Assembly (NCBI GenBank): GCA_019359515.1
Contig: JAHHHC010000010.1
Coordinates: 1 to 64,000 of the forward strand
Direction of reading: 5' to 3'
Length of the DNA stretch: 64,000 nt
Source: Desmonostoc vinosum HA7617-LM4
GTDB lineage: Bacteria > Cyanobacteriota > Cyanobacteriia > Cyanobacteriales > Nostocaceae
A program made the translations under genes and the position numbers. Below, in pieces: positions 8,008 through 16,881 of this stretch. The stretch's first letter is position 1. Every line of letters begins with the position of its first letter. Under the pieces are notes generated by a model, which saw only the letters and a program-made list of their open reading frames with translations, searched no databases and was not told the DNA's origin.

Positions 8008-10080
8008 CTAACTTTGAGACTGTCTGTAGCAAGCAAACTCCATTGTAAAGGTTGCCATGCCAGAAGTTAGCGATCGCAAGTCACAAGAATAGCCAAACAT
8101 CCGCGCCAGTGGCACTTGTGCCCGAATCACTGAGTATCCTTGCATAGTCTGTGAACCCAATAACAAACCCCGACGGGATGACAGGTCGCCTTGAACTCGT
8201 CCCATAAACTCGTTGGGTGTTTCCACCTCTACTAGCATAATTGGTTCGAGGATGTAAGGTTTGGCTTTGGCGATCGCATTTGAGAGTGCTTGATGCGCTG
8301 CCGACCGGAAGGCTAATTCTGAAGAATCGATTGGGTGATAGGAACCCCCCTCCAAAACAACTTTTATCCCAGTCACGGGATAGCCTTCTAGCATTCCTGA
8401 CTGCATCGCCTCGCGCAAACCCTTCTCACATGCAGGGATGTATTCTTTGGGAATCGCACCCCCCACAACCCGATTCTCAAACACAAACGGCTCATCGGCG
8501 GGTTCAATCCACCCAGTAATATGGGCGTACTGACCAGGGCCACCCGACTGTTTTTTGAGTCGGTAGTTAAAGGTCGCTCGTTGCCCAATCGTTTCCCGGT
8601 ATGCTACAGCTGGTTTGCCGACGTAGACCTCGGCATTATACTCCCGCTGAATCCGCTCAAGGTAAATTTCTAGGTGCAGTTCACCCATACCAGAAATCAA
8701 AGTTGCTCCTGATTCGGGGTCAATGCTTAACCGGAAAGTGGGATCTTCGCGTTGGAAGCGATTGAGTGCCTTCGAGAGGCGATCACTATCTTCCTGTTTC
8801 TTGGGTGTCACCGCCAGAGTAATCACTGGTTCCGGTATAAACATACCCTCTAGGGAAACTAGTGGTTCCCCAGTACACAAAGTATCGCCGGAGGCACAAT
8901 CAACACCCAACAGGGCAACGATATCCCCAGCCACAGCCATCTTCACCTCTTCGCGCTTGTTGGCGTGCATTCTCACAATTCGCCCAATTTGCACCCGTTG
9001 TTCAGTACGGGAGTTGTAGACGGTATCACCCGGCTTTAACGTCCCAGAGTAAATACGAGTGTAAGTCAATTGCCCAAAGGACTCGACGGTGAGTTTAAAC
9101 GCCAAAGCCACCAAGTTCGCATTAGGGTCAGAGATTAGGGATTGGATATTAGTTGTTCTCCAGTCCCCATTACCCCTAATCCCCACTCCCCCCAGGAGCG
9201 AGGGCCCCGAGTTCCCCAGTCCCTCAACTTTCCTATCCAGCGGTGATGGTAAATAAAGAGCGATCGCATCCAATAAGTTTTGTACTCCTTTGTTTTTGAA
9301 TGCCGAACCCAGCAGTACAGGTGTCAGTTCTAAGCTCAAAGTCGCTTGTCGGATGGTTGCCCAAATCAATTCTTGGGGAATTTCCTCACCTGCCAATAGC
9401 ATCTCAGTCATCGGTTCTGAGAATAGCGACAAAGCATCAAGCAACTTCTCCCGTGCCTGCTGTGCCTCCTCCATCAGAGCGTCAGGAATTGGCTGCTTGA
9501 CCCAGTTTTCACCGTTCTCACCCTCAAAAAAGTGAGCCATCATCTCTACTAGGTCAATCACCCCTTGGAATTGCTCTTCGCTACCAATAGGATGCTGAAG
9601 TAACACCGCATTGAGTTGCAGGCGATCGCGCATTGCTTGTATCACCTGAAACGGATTTGCCCCCAAGCGATCCATCTTGTTGATGAATGCCAAACGCGGC
9701 ACGCGGTAGCGCTTCATTTGCCGATCCACGGTGATCGATTGCGACTGCACACCCGCGACGGCACACAGTACCATAACTGCCCCATCCAGTACCCTTAGAG
9801 AACGCTCTACCTCAATTGTAAAATCCACATGTCCAGGTGTATCAATAAGATTGATTTGGGTATCATGCCATTGACAGGTAGTAGCAGCAGCAGTAATGGT
9901 AATGCCATGTAGTTTTTCCTCTGGCATATAATCCATCGTTGCACCCTTACCGCCTCCCCGCACCTCTTCAATAGCGTGGATTCTGCCCGTGTAGAAGAGA
10001 ATTCGCTCGGATAACGTAGTTTTACCAGAGTCGATGTGAGCAGAGATACCGATATTGCGGATGCGTTTTCGGGGAATCAT
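8008..10080 (-). CDS. Elongation factor G paralogue with a repeat-derived insertion
   Basis: 690 aa, normal EF-G length. GTPase motifs are intact: AHIDSGKTT (P-loop), DTPGHVDF (G3) and NKMD (G4). Domains II-V follow, with RGLLLGSQ near the C-terminus. The N-terminal phrase [18 protein letters not shown] resembles the mitochondrial EF-G1/spdEFG branch more than the bacterial str-operon EF-G, so this is probably a secondary EF-G acting in translocation or a specialised step. Residues about 283-308, the linker between the G domain and domain II, are encoded by a dispersed intergenic repeat (9160-9235) that has kept the frame open. A strong palindrome lies upstream (10107-10132) and a hairpin closes the gene at 7972-8004. 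Confidence 0.9.
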   Translation of the reverse strand: MIPRKRIRNIGISAHIDSGKTTLSERILFYTGRIHAIEEVRGGGKGATMDYMPEEKLHGITITAAATTCQWHDTQINLIDTPGHVDFTIEVERSLRVLDGAVMVLCAVAGVQSQSITVDRQMKRYRVPRLAFINKMDRLGANPFQVIQAMRDRLQLNAVLLQHPIGSEEQFQGVIDLVEMMAHFFEGENGENWVKQPIPDALMEEAQQAREKLLDALSLFSEPMTEMLLAGEEIPQELIWATIRQATLSLELTPVLLGSAFKNKGVQNLLDAIALYLPSPLDRKVEGLGNSGPSLLGGVGIRGNGDWRTTNIQSLISDPNANLVALAFKLTVESFGQLTYTRIYSGTLKPGDTVYNSRTEQRVQIGRIVRMHANKREEVKMAVAGDIVALLGVDCASGDTLCTGEPLVSLEGMFIPEPVITLAVTPKKQEDSDRLSKALNRFQREDPTFRLSIDPESGATLISGMGELHLEIYLERIQREYNAEVYVGKPAVAYRETIGQRATFNYRLKKQSGGPGQYAHITGWIEPADEPFVFENRVVGGAIPKEYIPACEKGLREAMQSGMLEGYPVTGIKVVLEGGSYHPIDSSELAFRSAAHQALSNAIAKAKPYILEPIMLVEVETPNEFMGRVQGDLSSRRGLLLGSQTMQGYSVIRAQVPLARMFGYSCDLRSLTSGMATFTMEFACYRQSQS
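9160..9235. repeat. Dispersed short-tandem-repeat unit inside the EF-G gene
   Basis: The 57 bases from 9168 (starting CATTACCCCTAATCCCCACT and running through GGGCCCCGAGTTCCCC) match the intergenic sequence from 54542 with about six differences. Elsewhere this repeat is confined to spacers. Read on the minus strand it gives the glycine-rich linker [18 protein letters not shown]. Confidence 0.8.
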
Positions 10081-10106
10081 AATATTTCCTTTTGTTTCAG
10101 TGACAA

Positions 10107-10132
10107 ACTATTACCATTGACATGGTAATAGT
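10107..10132. promoter_or_regulatory. 10-bp perfect inverted repeat upstream of EF-G
   Basis: ACTATTACCA (10107-10116), a 6-base centre and the exact complement (10123-10132), lying 27 bases upstream of the EF-G start codon. Symmetry and position suit an operator or a 5' leader hairpin. The centre TTGACA could also serve as a -35 box for the plus strand. No binding protein can be named. Confidence 0.45.
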
Positions 10133-10369
10133 TTTATGTACTACAAATATACTACATGTCCAGGTTAGATGATTCCAGGAATAAAATGATTGGTCAAGTT
10201 AGTGGTAGATTCATCTACCAATTTGATGATTTTGATATTGCGATCACCCTTGTAGGAAAAGCTTTTTTTGTTTATTGCTTATAGTCTCTAGTAAAAATGC
10301 ACCCTTTGTAAATCATATATGCGATCGCATTTTTCCTAATAGTCTTAACTCCAATTATGAATTAGTATT

Positions 10370-11137
10370 ATGGCTGCTCAACGCTTCTATCACATCGGAT
10401 TTGGACATGATGATTTAGGTTCATTACCTCCCAGCATTGCTCTATTATCAGGCGATCCGGAGCGATCGCGTCTAATTGCTCAAACTTATTTGCAGGATGT
10501 GCGCCTGTTATCAGAAAATCGCGGACTCAATAGCTATGTAGGATACTTGCCCAATCATCGCCCAATTTTATCTGCTACTAGCGGTATGGGTGCGCCTTCA
10601 TTGAGTATTGTAGTCAATGAGTTGGTACAGGTAGGAATTCGACAAATTATTCGTATTGGAACTTGCGGCTCTATTCAACCCCATGTACCCGTCGGTAGTA
10701 TTGTAATTAGCAATGCTGCATTGTGTCGACAAGGTGCAGCTAATGACATTGCACCTATAGAGTATCCCGCCGCAGCCGATCCGTTCCTCACAGTCGCTTT
10801 GGTGAAAGCAGCACGAGAACTAGAGATTGAACATTACATAGGTATTACAGCTTCAGTGGATACTTTTTATGAAGGACAAGAACGCAGTCATTCCGCAAAT
10901 CCAAATTTAATGCGATCGCTACAAGGGATCACGGAAGAATATCGACGCTTGAATATCTTGAACTACGAAATGGAATGTGGCACGTTGTTTAAAATGGCTG
11001 GCGTATACGGGTTTGCCGCTGCTGCTGTTTGTGGTGTCGTTGCTGTGCGTACCGTTACTGAAAACGTCATTATGCCCAAAAAAGATATTGCGGTGAACAA
11101 TGCGATCGCAACTGCTATACACGCAGCTGCGAGTTAA
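10370..11137 (+). CDS. udp: Uridine phosphorylase family protein
   Basis: 255 aa. It carries the nucleoside-phosphorylase-I fold markers: SGDPERSRLIAQ near the N-terminus (phosphate site), ATSGMGAPS, IRIGTCGSIQPHVPVG and YEMECGTLFKMAG near the C-terminus, the nucleoside-binding E-M-E segment typical of uridine phosphorylases. The reaction would be uridine plus phosphate to uracil and ribose-1-phosphate in pyrimidine salvage; a related purine or deoxyuridine substrate cannot be excluded. It is a cytoplasmic, single-gene unit, divergent from EF-G across a 290-base spacer. The stop codon lies inside the first copy of a direct repeat (11131-11153). Confidence 0.85.
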   Translation: MAAQRFYHIGFGHDDLGSLPPSIALLSGDPERSRLIAQTYLQDVRLLSENRGLNSYVGYLPNHRPILSATSGMGAPSLSIVVNELVQVGIRQIIRIGTCGSIQPHVPVGSIVISNAALCRQGAANDIAPIEYPAAADPFLTVALVKAARELEIEHYIGITASVDTFYEGQERSHSANPNLMRSLQGITEEYRRLNILNYEMECGTLFKMAGVYGFAAAAVCGVVAVRTVTENVIMPKKDIAVNNAIATAIHAAAS

Positions 11138-11226
11138 ATAACATCTAGATCAACAAAAGCGCACCGCGTCTTCAAAATATTTTATGTAAGTTCTTTGGAC
11201 TGTGAGTTAAATAACATCTAGATCAA
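11131..11226. repeat. 23-bp direct repeat covering the stop codon of the phosphorylase gene
   Basis: GAGTTAAATAACATCTAGAT plus three bases occurs at 11131-11153 and again at 11204-11226. The first copy includes the TAA stop of the upstream gene. The second lies in the spacer, so a short duplication of the gene end is the simplest explanation. Confidence 0.7.
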
Positions 11227-11418
11227 TAAATAGCGTATGCTCAATCTAGCTCATCCGAGCGCTGTATATCTTAGCCAATCACCGTTTTGTCCTGCTATTA
11301 TTCAACCCAAAAAATATAAGATGCGATCGCATACCTACATAACATAAGTTAATTTATTTCCCGTCCTGAAGGTAGAATCAAGGTTTGAAGATGTTATTAA
11401 ACTATTACCTGTTTCAGC

Positions 11419-11574
11419 ATGAACAAAAAGTGGGCAGTCAAGCGGATTACTGTAAATCTGACATCAAACGAGGTTATGAAGCTCGAAAACTATTGTGAAA
11501 ACACAGGCAGAGCTGCCACAGACGTGATTCGGGAACTTATCCGAAGTTTACCGATAGCAACAAAGAGTGAGTAG
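11419..11574 (+). CDS. Small ribbon-helix-helix-like protein, 51 aa
   Basis: Starts MNKKWAVKRITVNLTSNEV. The pattern of a short strand (KRITVNLT), a helix (SNEVMKLENYCENTG) and a second helix (AATDVIRELIRSLP) fits a CopG/Arc-type ribbon-helix-helix DNA-binding domain. It is closely related to the minus-strand protein at 11808-11993: VNLT, KLE.YCE.TGR and TDVI.ELI..LP recur in both. A 10-bp hairpin follows at 11598-11625. It would bind DNA as a dimer; no toxin partner lies next to it. Confidence 0.65.
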   Translation: MNKKWAVKRITVNLTSNEVMKLENYCENTGRAATDVIRELIRSLPIATKSE

Positions 11575-11597
11575 CATAAAAACTTGCTTCATTCTCT

Positions 11598-11625
11598 GGT
11601 GTTGATGAAATGTTACATCAACACC
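11598..11625 (+). terminator. Hairpin behind the small RHH gene
   Basis: GGTGTTGATG (11598-11607) pairs exactly with 11616-11625 across an 8-base loop, 24 bases past the stop codon. No long T-run follows, so termination strength is uncertain. Confidence 0.5.
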
Positions 11626-11807
11626 TCAATTTCATATCAATTTACATCAGCAACTAATCATCAGATGCCAAAAGACAAACATTGGTGTTTTGTCTTGTAA
11701 CAAGTCATTAATCAGGTGATTAGCCGAGAATCTTGTCATGAAATAAATATCTTGCTTTGAAGCATAGCGATTCCCTAGGCCAAAAGCCCCTAATCCCCCT
11801 TGCAAAC

Positions 11808-11993
11808 TCAGGTCTTGGGCAATCCTTGAATTAGCTCTTTAATTACGTCAGTCAATTTTCTTCCTGTTTGCTCACAGTACTTTTCTAATTTTTGAGCTTC
11901 ATCTACTGTTAGGTTTACCGCTATTTGCTTGACTGGCCATGTTTTATTAGTAGTAACAAAACTGGGAACTTTAGGTACACCGATCTTATTCAT
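11808..11993 (-). CDS. Ribbon-helix-helix-like protein, 61 aa
   Basis: Paralogue of the gene at 11419, in the opposite direction. The core KQIAVNLTVDEAQKLEKYCE followed by TGRKLTDVIKELIQGLP gives strand-helix-helix as in CopG/Arc regulators. An additional N-terminal 20 residues (MNKIGVPKVPSFVTTNKTW) are absent from the shorter paralogue. Convergent paralogues 230 bases apart point to a local inverted duplication or two transfer events. Likely a DNA-binding regulator; target unknown. Confidence 0.65.
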   Translation of the reverse strand: MNKIGVPKVPSFVTTNKTWPVKQIAVNLTVDEAQKLEKYCEQTGRKLTDVIKELIQGLPKT

Positions 11994-12592
11994 TGATAGA
12001 TAGGCTGGATATTTGCAAGCTTACTAGGGAATACAGAATGTTGATTTCTTGAGAAAATGGAAAATATTTAGTCTTCCAAAGTTAAGATTGCCAATTCGGG
12101 AATGTCTTTACCAGTGAAAATCTAGATTTTGAGATGGAACTTAAGCTAGTATAGTTCGGATGCTAAACATAGTGGACTATTTAAAAAATTTTGCATGTAG
12201 TTGCTGCTTATTGACCTTTGACTGTCAAGAAATAGGAGTATGAGGGTGTGGGGGTGTGGGAATATAAGTAAATCCCCATTACAAAACTTAATTACGAATT
12301 ACGCGCTTCGTAGCGTAAAGCCTACGGCATAGCTTCGCTTAGAGCGAGTCCTCGATAGCGTTAGCGTTAGCGAAGCGGTAGCGTAGCGGTAGCGTAGCGT
12401 AAAGCCTACGGCATAGCTTCGCTTAGAGCGAGTCCTCGAGCGTCGGTACGAGCGTCAGCGTAAAGCCTGCGGCATAGCTTCGCTTAGAGCGACACAGGAG
12501 CGTCGCGTCATTACGAATTATTTAATTTCGATGCCATACTCCTCATATAGCTATCCTATTTGATTTTGGAAAAAAATAGGACTTAAGGACTG
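11994..12592. other. Long spacer occupied mostly by a repeat
   Basis: The first part (11994-12270) is AT-rich with a short GTGTGGG repeat near 12245; nothing else is recognised. The remainder is the TTAGCG-type repeat described at 12291-12520. The last 70 bases should hold the promoter of the nnr gene. Confidence 0.4.
12291..12520. repeat. TTAGCG-type dispersed repeat, copy 1
   Basis: A GC-rich mosaic of short words (GTTAGCGAAGCGGTAGCG, AGCGAGTCCTCGA, TAAAGCCTACGGCATAGC, AGGAGCGTCGCGTCATTACG) framed by ATTACGAATTA. Other copies are at 23331-23426, 39156-39310, 44433-44618 and 61242-61371. This is the longest copy and contains the central module three times. The sequence just before it (CCCCATTACAAAACTTAATT) also precedes copy 3. 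Confidence 0.9.
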
Positions 12593-14149
12593 ATGCAAGA
12601 TAGGCAAGAGCAAATTTCACAAGTGATAGTGACTGCTGAGCAAATGCGCCAAATTGAAGAGCGTATTTTTACAGCAGGAATGCCAGTAATCGCTTTGATG
12701 GAAAAAGTAGCAGGATTAATTACCCATCGAATTCAAGAAATTTACCCGAACCAAAGACAAGCAATTGGAATTCTTGTCGGCCCTGGTCATAATGGGGGGG
12801 ATGCTTTGGTAGTAGCCCGTGAATTACACTTTCGTGGATATGAGGTTTGGATATATTCTCCTTTTGCTAAGCTCAAGGAATTGACTTCACAGCATTTGCA
12901 GTACGCTCAGAGTTTAGGTATTCCTTGTTATCAGGCAATTGAGCAACTAGCAAATTGTGAGTTATTAATTGATGGGTTGTTTGGATTTGGTTTAGAAAGA
13001 ACCCTAAAAGACGCGATCGCCTCAGCAATTAATCAGTTAAATACATGGCATCAGCCGATTATTAGTATTGATTTACCTTCGGGTTTGCACACTGATACAG
13101 GTGAGGTATTAGGAACCGCTATTCGTTCTACTCACACGTTTTGTCTTGGTTTGTGGAAGTTGGCTTTTCTGCAAGACCAAGCCTTAGATTATATCGGCAA
13201 AGCTGAGTTAATCGATTTTGATATCCCCTTAGCTGATGTCAAAGCTATTTTGGGAGATACACCAAAGATGAAACGCATCACCCCAGTAACGGCACTTGCT
13301 ACTTTACCGCTACCCCGTCCCCCAGTTACCCACAAATATAAAGAAGGTCATTTACTGTTGATTTGTGGTTCGCGGCGCTATGCTGGTGGAGCAATTTTAA
13401 CTGGTTTGGGGGCGCGGGCTAGTGGTGTGGGGATGCTTTCAATCGCCGTACCTGAATCTTTAAAACCGATTTTAGTCTCACATTTACCAGAAGCGCTGAT
13501 TGTTGGCTGTCCAGAGACACAAGCAGGGGCAATTGCTCAATTACAACTACCAGAAAAAACCGATCTTAGTTCCTTTAATGCGATCGCCTGTGGCCCCGGT
13601 TTAACTCAAGATAGTACTCCCGTTGTCCAAGCAGTCATCAAAAGCGATCGCCCATTAATTCTTGATGCTGACGGTCTAAATATCTTAGCCCAGATGGGAA
13701 CTATCCCCACATTACAAAAACGCCAAGCACTAACGGTACTCACACCCCACACTGGGGAATTCCAGCGGCTGTTTCCCCATCTTCTTGATGATGCCAAACA
13801 AAACAGATTGCAAGCAGTGCGAGAAGCTGCTGCCCAAAGTGGGGCAGTGGTATTGTTAAAAGGAGCCAGAACTGCGATCGCCAACCCCCAAGGTTTTTTG
13901 TGGATTAACCCAGAAAGTACTCCAGCCTTGGCCCGTGGCGGTAGTGGCGATGTGTTAACTGGCTTGCTGGGTGGATTATTAGCACCGGCAATTGCTAAAC
14001 AAATTGCTGTAGAAGATATTGTTGCCACCGCCGCTTGGTGGCATTCACAAGCAGGTATTTTAGCAGCTGGCGATCGCACTGAATTAGGCGTAGACGCGTT
14101 GACATTGACAAACTATTTGCTGAAAGTTCCTCAGAAACTAGGGGTGTAA
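12593..14149 (+). CDS. nnr: Bifunctional NAD(P)H-hydrate repair enzyme Nnr
   Basis: 518 aa with two fused enzymes. The N-terminal YjeF_N epimerase (about 10-225) has GILVGPGHNGGDALVV and DGLFGFGL; it interconverts R- and S-NAD(P)HX. The C-terminal dehydratase (about 240-515) has HLLLICGSRRYAGGAI, LDADGLNIL and ARGGSGDVLTGLLGGLLA, the ribokinase-like nucleotide site; it restores NAD(P)H from the S-hydrate using ADP. Both active-site signatures are complete. The length is normal for the bacterial fusion. It is transcribed alone, with a repeat-filled spacer upstream. Confidence 0.95.
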   Translation: MQDRQEQISQVIVTAEQMRQIEERIFTAGMPVIALMEKVAGLITHRIQEIYPNQRQAIGILVGPGHNGGDALVVARELHFRGYEVWIYSPFAKLKELTSQHLQYAQSLGIPCYQAIEQLANCELLIDGLFGFGLERTLKDAIASAINQLNTWHQPIISIDLPSGLHTDTGEVLGTAIRSTHTFCLGLWKLAFLQDQALDYIGKAELIDFDIPLADVKAILGDTPKMKRITPVTALATLPLPRPPVTHKYKEGHLLLICGSRRYAGGAILTGLGARASGVGMLSIAVPESLKPILVSHLPEALIVGCPETQAGAIAQLQLPEKTDLSSFNAIACGPGLTQDSTPVVQAVIKSDRPLILDADGLNILAQMGTIPTLQKRQALTVLTPHTGEFQRLFPHLLDDAKQNRLQAVREAAAQSGAVVLLKGARTAIANPQGFLWINPESTPALARGGSGDVLTGLLGGLLAPAIAKQIAVEDIVATAAWWHSQAGILAAGDRTELGVDALTLTNYLLKVPQKLGV

Positions 14150-14165
14150 TCCCTATAACGATTGC

Positions 14166-14354
14166 TCAGACACCTTCAAGTCCTTGCCAAATTTGAGCTA
14201 CAGGAATCGTTTCTCCGATCATAGCTTCATGCCAAGCTTGACGAAAATCTTCTACAATCACTTTTTTAGATGGCTCCAGTTCATCAATAATTTCAGGTTT
14301 ATTGAGCCTGCAATAACCCTGATAATTGCTTAGGTTTCCCCGTGTTCTTTGCAA
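14166..14354 (-). CDS. Small protein resembling a truncated antitoxin-like family
   Basis: 62 aa. The C-terminal phrase VEDFRQAWHEAMIGETIPVAQIWQGLE matches the tail of a common cyanobacterial small-protein family (a helix followed by TIP.SQ.W.GL) that often sits upstream of PIN or RelE toxins. The N-terminal part expected in that family is missing or changed (MQRTRGNLSNYQGY), and no toxin gene follows. It is convergent with nnr and overlaps the open frame upstream of the next gene. Possibly a relic. Confidence 0.45.
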   Translation of the reverse strand: MQRTRGNLSNYQGYCRLNKPEIIDELEPSKKVIVEDFRQAWHEAMIGETIPVAQIWQGLEGV

Positions 14355-14417
14355 TTGTCTAAATACTCAGTGAGAGTTTATGGTAGTGTAGTTTACAGTT
14401 TTTTGGCAACCAATACC

Positions 14418-15173
14418 ATGATTTCTGGTCATAAATTGCAAAAGTATCTAGCGTGTTTCTCCCTATCGGTAGTATTGGCAGCTGATTTAGTAGTTACAGA
14501 AAAAGCTCCTTCTGTTTTTGCCCAGACCATCATCAACTCATCTGTTAGTAATGCTGTGACGTTTAGTTGCAATGATAGTGAAGCAAAAATTAAAGCTAAA
14601 AATGGCCCGAAAGTAGGTAACAGAATATCAACCATTTACATTGGTTATCAGCAAGTTTCATCTAATAACAAAAACCCTGTAATGATCCGTTTTGATAATG
14701 GTGTCAAAAGATGGTGTCGTAGTGATTACGAAACAACAAATGACGATGGTACAGGCTATGGCTTGCTATGGGATGGAGGAAATATTTTATATGGTGTTTT
14801 TTCTGCTACTGGTAGTCAACCTGGTAATGATTTTCGGCGCTTTGCCACTGGACGCTGGCTATCTAGCTATGGCAGTGGTGGCGGCCCCAAAGTTGCAATC
14901 ATAGCCCGGATGAACTCAACCAATGGTAATGTATACTATGCTACATTCATTTCTGCGAAAAAGGCGAATGACGGTAAAACTAACTCTTTATTGGTCAAAA
15001 ATCTCTCATGGAATGGAATACATTTGACTGTGCAAGCAGATTCATGGTGGACTCCCCGCCGTACAAATACAAATTCCATGACTTGCTCTGGTTCTTCACC
15101 TTATAAATACACAGCCGTCTTTACTAGCGATTTAACAAAGATGAACTCGGCTTCAGCAATTAACTGTAGTTAA
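14418..15173 (+). CDS. Unrecognised secreted protein, 251 aa
   Basis: The frame is open from 14349, but the methionine at 14418 begins a good Sec signal peptide: MISGHKLQKYLACFSLSVVL, a hydrophobic core and a likely cut after SVFA. The mature part is about 215 residues, rich in G, N, S and Y, of beta type, with two cysteine pairs that may form disulfides (FSCNDSEAKI, RWCRSDYE, SMTCSGSSP and a C-terminal NCS). It is probably exported to the periplasm or outside. No domain is recognised. It stands alone, 150 bases upstream of ffh on the same strand. Confidence 0.65.
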   Translation: MISGHKLQKYLACFSLSVVLAADLVVTEKAPSVFAQTIINSSVSNAVTFSCNDSEAKIKAKNGPKVGNRISTIYIGYQQVSSNNKNPVMIRFDNGVKRWCRSDYETTNDDGTGYGLLWDGGNILYGVFSATGSQPGNDFRRFATGRWLSSYGSGGGPKVAIIARMNSTNGNVYYATFISAKKANDGKTNSLLVKNLSWNGIHLTVQADSWWTPRRTNTNSMTCSGSSPYKYTAVFTSDLTKMNSASAINCS

Positions 15174-15324
15174 AGGTTAATCAGGTTTTCCGCCGACAAG
15201 CGATCGCCACAATCCCAAAATCCTCTTGCTGATTGCTACAGTCGGGGTGAAAACTACTAAGCTGGTAATATAGCACGTTTAAACTTTATCGGTTTCCCAT
15301 TGGCTAACTACCTGTAACTAAAAT

Positions 15325-16788
15325 ATGTTTGATGCTCTATCTGACCGTTTAGAAGCTGCCTGGAAAAAACTGCGAGGACAGGACAAAATTTCTCAGTCCA
15401 ACATTCAAGAGGCTCTGCGGGAGGTGCGCCGTGCCTTGTTGGAAGCAGATGTTAACCTCCAGGTAGTCAAAGATTTTATTAACGAAGTTGAAACCAAAGC
15501 ACAGGGAGCCGAGGTAATCGCGGGCGTGCGACCTGATCAACAGTTCATCAAAGTTGTTTACGATGAACTAGTGCAGGTGATGGGAGAAGAGAATGTTCCC
15601 CTAGCAGAAGCACAAGAACAGCCCACTATCGTGCTAATGGCTGGATTGCAGGGTACTGGTAAAACTACCGCGACTGCTAAGTTAGCCTTGCATCTGCGGA
15701 AATTAGAGCGCAGTTGCTTATTAGTGGCAACAGATATATATCGTCCAGCAGCCATTGACCAGCTGATCACATTGGGTAAGCAAATTGATGTCCCAGTTTT
15801 TGAACTGGGAAGTGATGCCGACCCAGTAGAAATTGCCCGTCAAGGCGTTGAGCGTGCCAAGGCAGAAGGTGTAAATACGGTAATTATTGATACTGCTGGT
15901 CGCTTGCAAATCGACGAGGAGATGATGGCGGAGTTATCCCGCATCAAACAAACCGTCCAACCACAAGAAACTCTGCTAGTGGTGGATGCCATGACTGGTC
16001 AAGAGGCAGCAAATCTTACCCGTACTTTCCACGATCAAATTGGGATCACCGGAGCCATTCTCACTAAATTAGATGGTGATAGCCGTGGTGGCGCGGCACT
16101 GTCGGTAAGACAGATTTCGGGAGCGCCAATTAAATTTGTGGGTGTGGGCGAGAAAGTCGAGGCACTCCAGCCATTTTATCCCGATCGCATGGCATCACGA
16201 ATTTTGGGTATGGGTGATGTTCTCACCCTGGTAGAAAAAGCCCAAGAAGAGATTGACCTTGCAGATGCTGAGAAAATGCAAGAGAAAATTCTCTCAGCCA
16301 AGTTTGACTTCACCGACTTTCTCAAACAATTGCGCTTACTGAAAAACATGGGATCACTTGGAGGCATCATAAAGATGATTCCAGGGATGAACAAACTCTC
16401 AGATGACCAACTCAAGCAAGGTGAAACCCAGCTCAAGCGCTGTGAAGCAATGATCAATTCCATGACCCGTCAAGAACGCCATGACCCCGATTTATTGGCC
16501 AGTTCTCCCAACCGACGGCGACGGATTGCGTCTGGTTCTGGTTATAAAGAAGCAGATGTGAGTAAGCTAGTAGCAGACTTCCAAAAAATGCGATCGCTCA
16601 TGCAGCAAATGGGTCAAGGTCGTTTACCTGGTGGAATGCCGGGGATGTTTGGTGGCGGTATGGGTAACGCCTTCGCAGGCGCAGGCGGCAATCGTCCCGC
16701 TCCCGGCTGGCGCGGTTACAATAGCGGCGCAGGTACGAAAAAGAAAAAGAACAAAGATAAAAAGAAGAAAGGCTTTGGGAATCTTTAG
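15325..16788 (+). CDS. ffh: Signal recognition particle protein Ffh
   Basis: 487 aa. N-domain helices 1-85, then the GTPase G-domain with GLQGTGKTTATAKLA (G1), DTAGRLQID (G3) and TKLDGDSRGG (G4), then the methionine-rich M-domain (about 325-440; MIPGMNKLS, RRRRIASGSG) that binds 4.5S RNA and signal peptides. The C-terminal tail is G/M-rich and ends in a lysine-rich stretch, common in cyanobacterial Ffh. With FtsY it targets membrane proteins, including thylakoid proteins, to SecYEG. The P-loop has GTGKTT where GSGKTT is also frequent. A hairpin at 16814-16857 follows. Confidence 0.97.
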   Translation: MFDALSDRLEAAWKKLRGQDKISQSNIQEALREVRRALLEADVNLQVVKDFINEVETKAQGAEVIAGVRPDQQFIKVVYDELVQVMGEENVPLAEAQEQPTIVLMAGLQGTGKTTATAKLALHLRKLERSCLLVATDIYRPAAIDQLITLGKQIDVPVFELGSDADPVEIARQGVERAKAEGVNTVIIDTAGRLQIDEEMMAELSRIKQTVQPQETLLVVDAMTGQEAANLTRTFHDQIGITGAILTKLDGDSRGGAALSVRQISGAPIKFVGVGEKVEALQPFYPDRMASRILGMGDVLTLVEKAQEEIDLADAEKMQEKILSAKFDFTDFLKQLRLLKNMGSLGGIIKMIPGMNKLSDDQLKQGETQLKRCEAMINSMTRQERHDPDLLASSPNRRRRIASGSGYKEADVSKLVADFQKMRSLMQQMGQGRLPGGMPGMFGGGMGNAFAGAGGNRPAPGWRGYNSGAGTKKKKNKDKKKKGFGNL

Positions 16789-16813
16789 TTATTAGTCATT
16801 TTGAGCCGACAGA

Positions 16814-16857
16814 AGTGTAGAGGGCGATCGCACAAATAATGCCATGCCCTCTACACT
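16814..16857. terminator. Bidirectional terminator between ffh and the carotenoid oxygenase
   Basis: AGTGTAGAGGGC (16814-16825) pairs perfectly with 16846-16857 across a 20-base loop. It lies between convergent genes, 25 bases past each stop, the usual place for a shared terminator. Confidence 0.65.
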
Positions 16858-16881
16858 ACTTAAATAAACCTACTATTAACC

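Noticed and set aside
10117-10153. Plus-strand promoter TTGACA with TATACT
   Set aside because: Spacing is 25 bases, too long for a sigma-70 promoter.
13606-14079. 157-codon minus-strand ORF inside nnr
   Set aside because: Antisense of a clear two-domain enzyme; no independent support.
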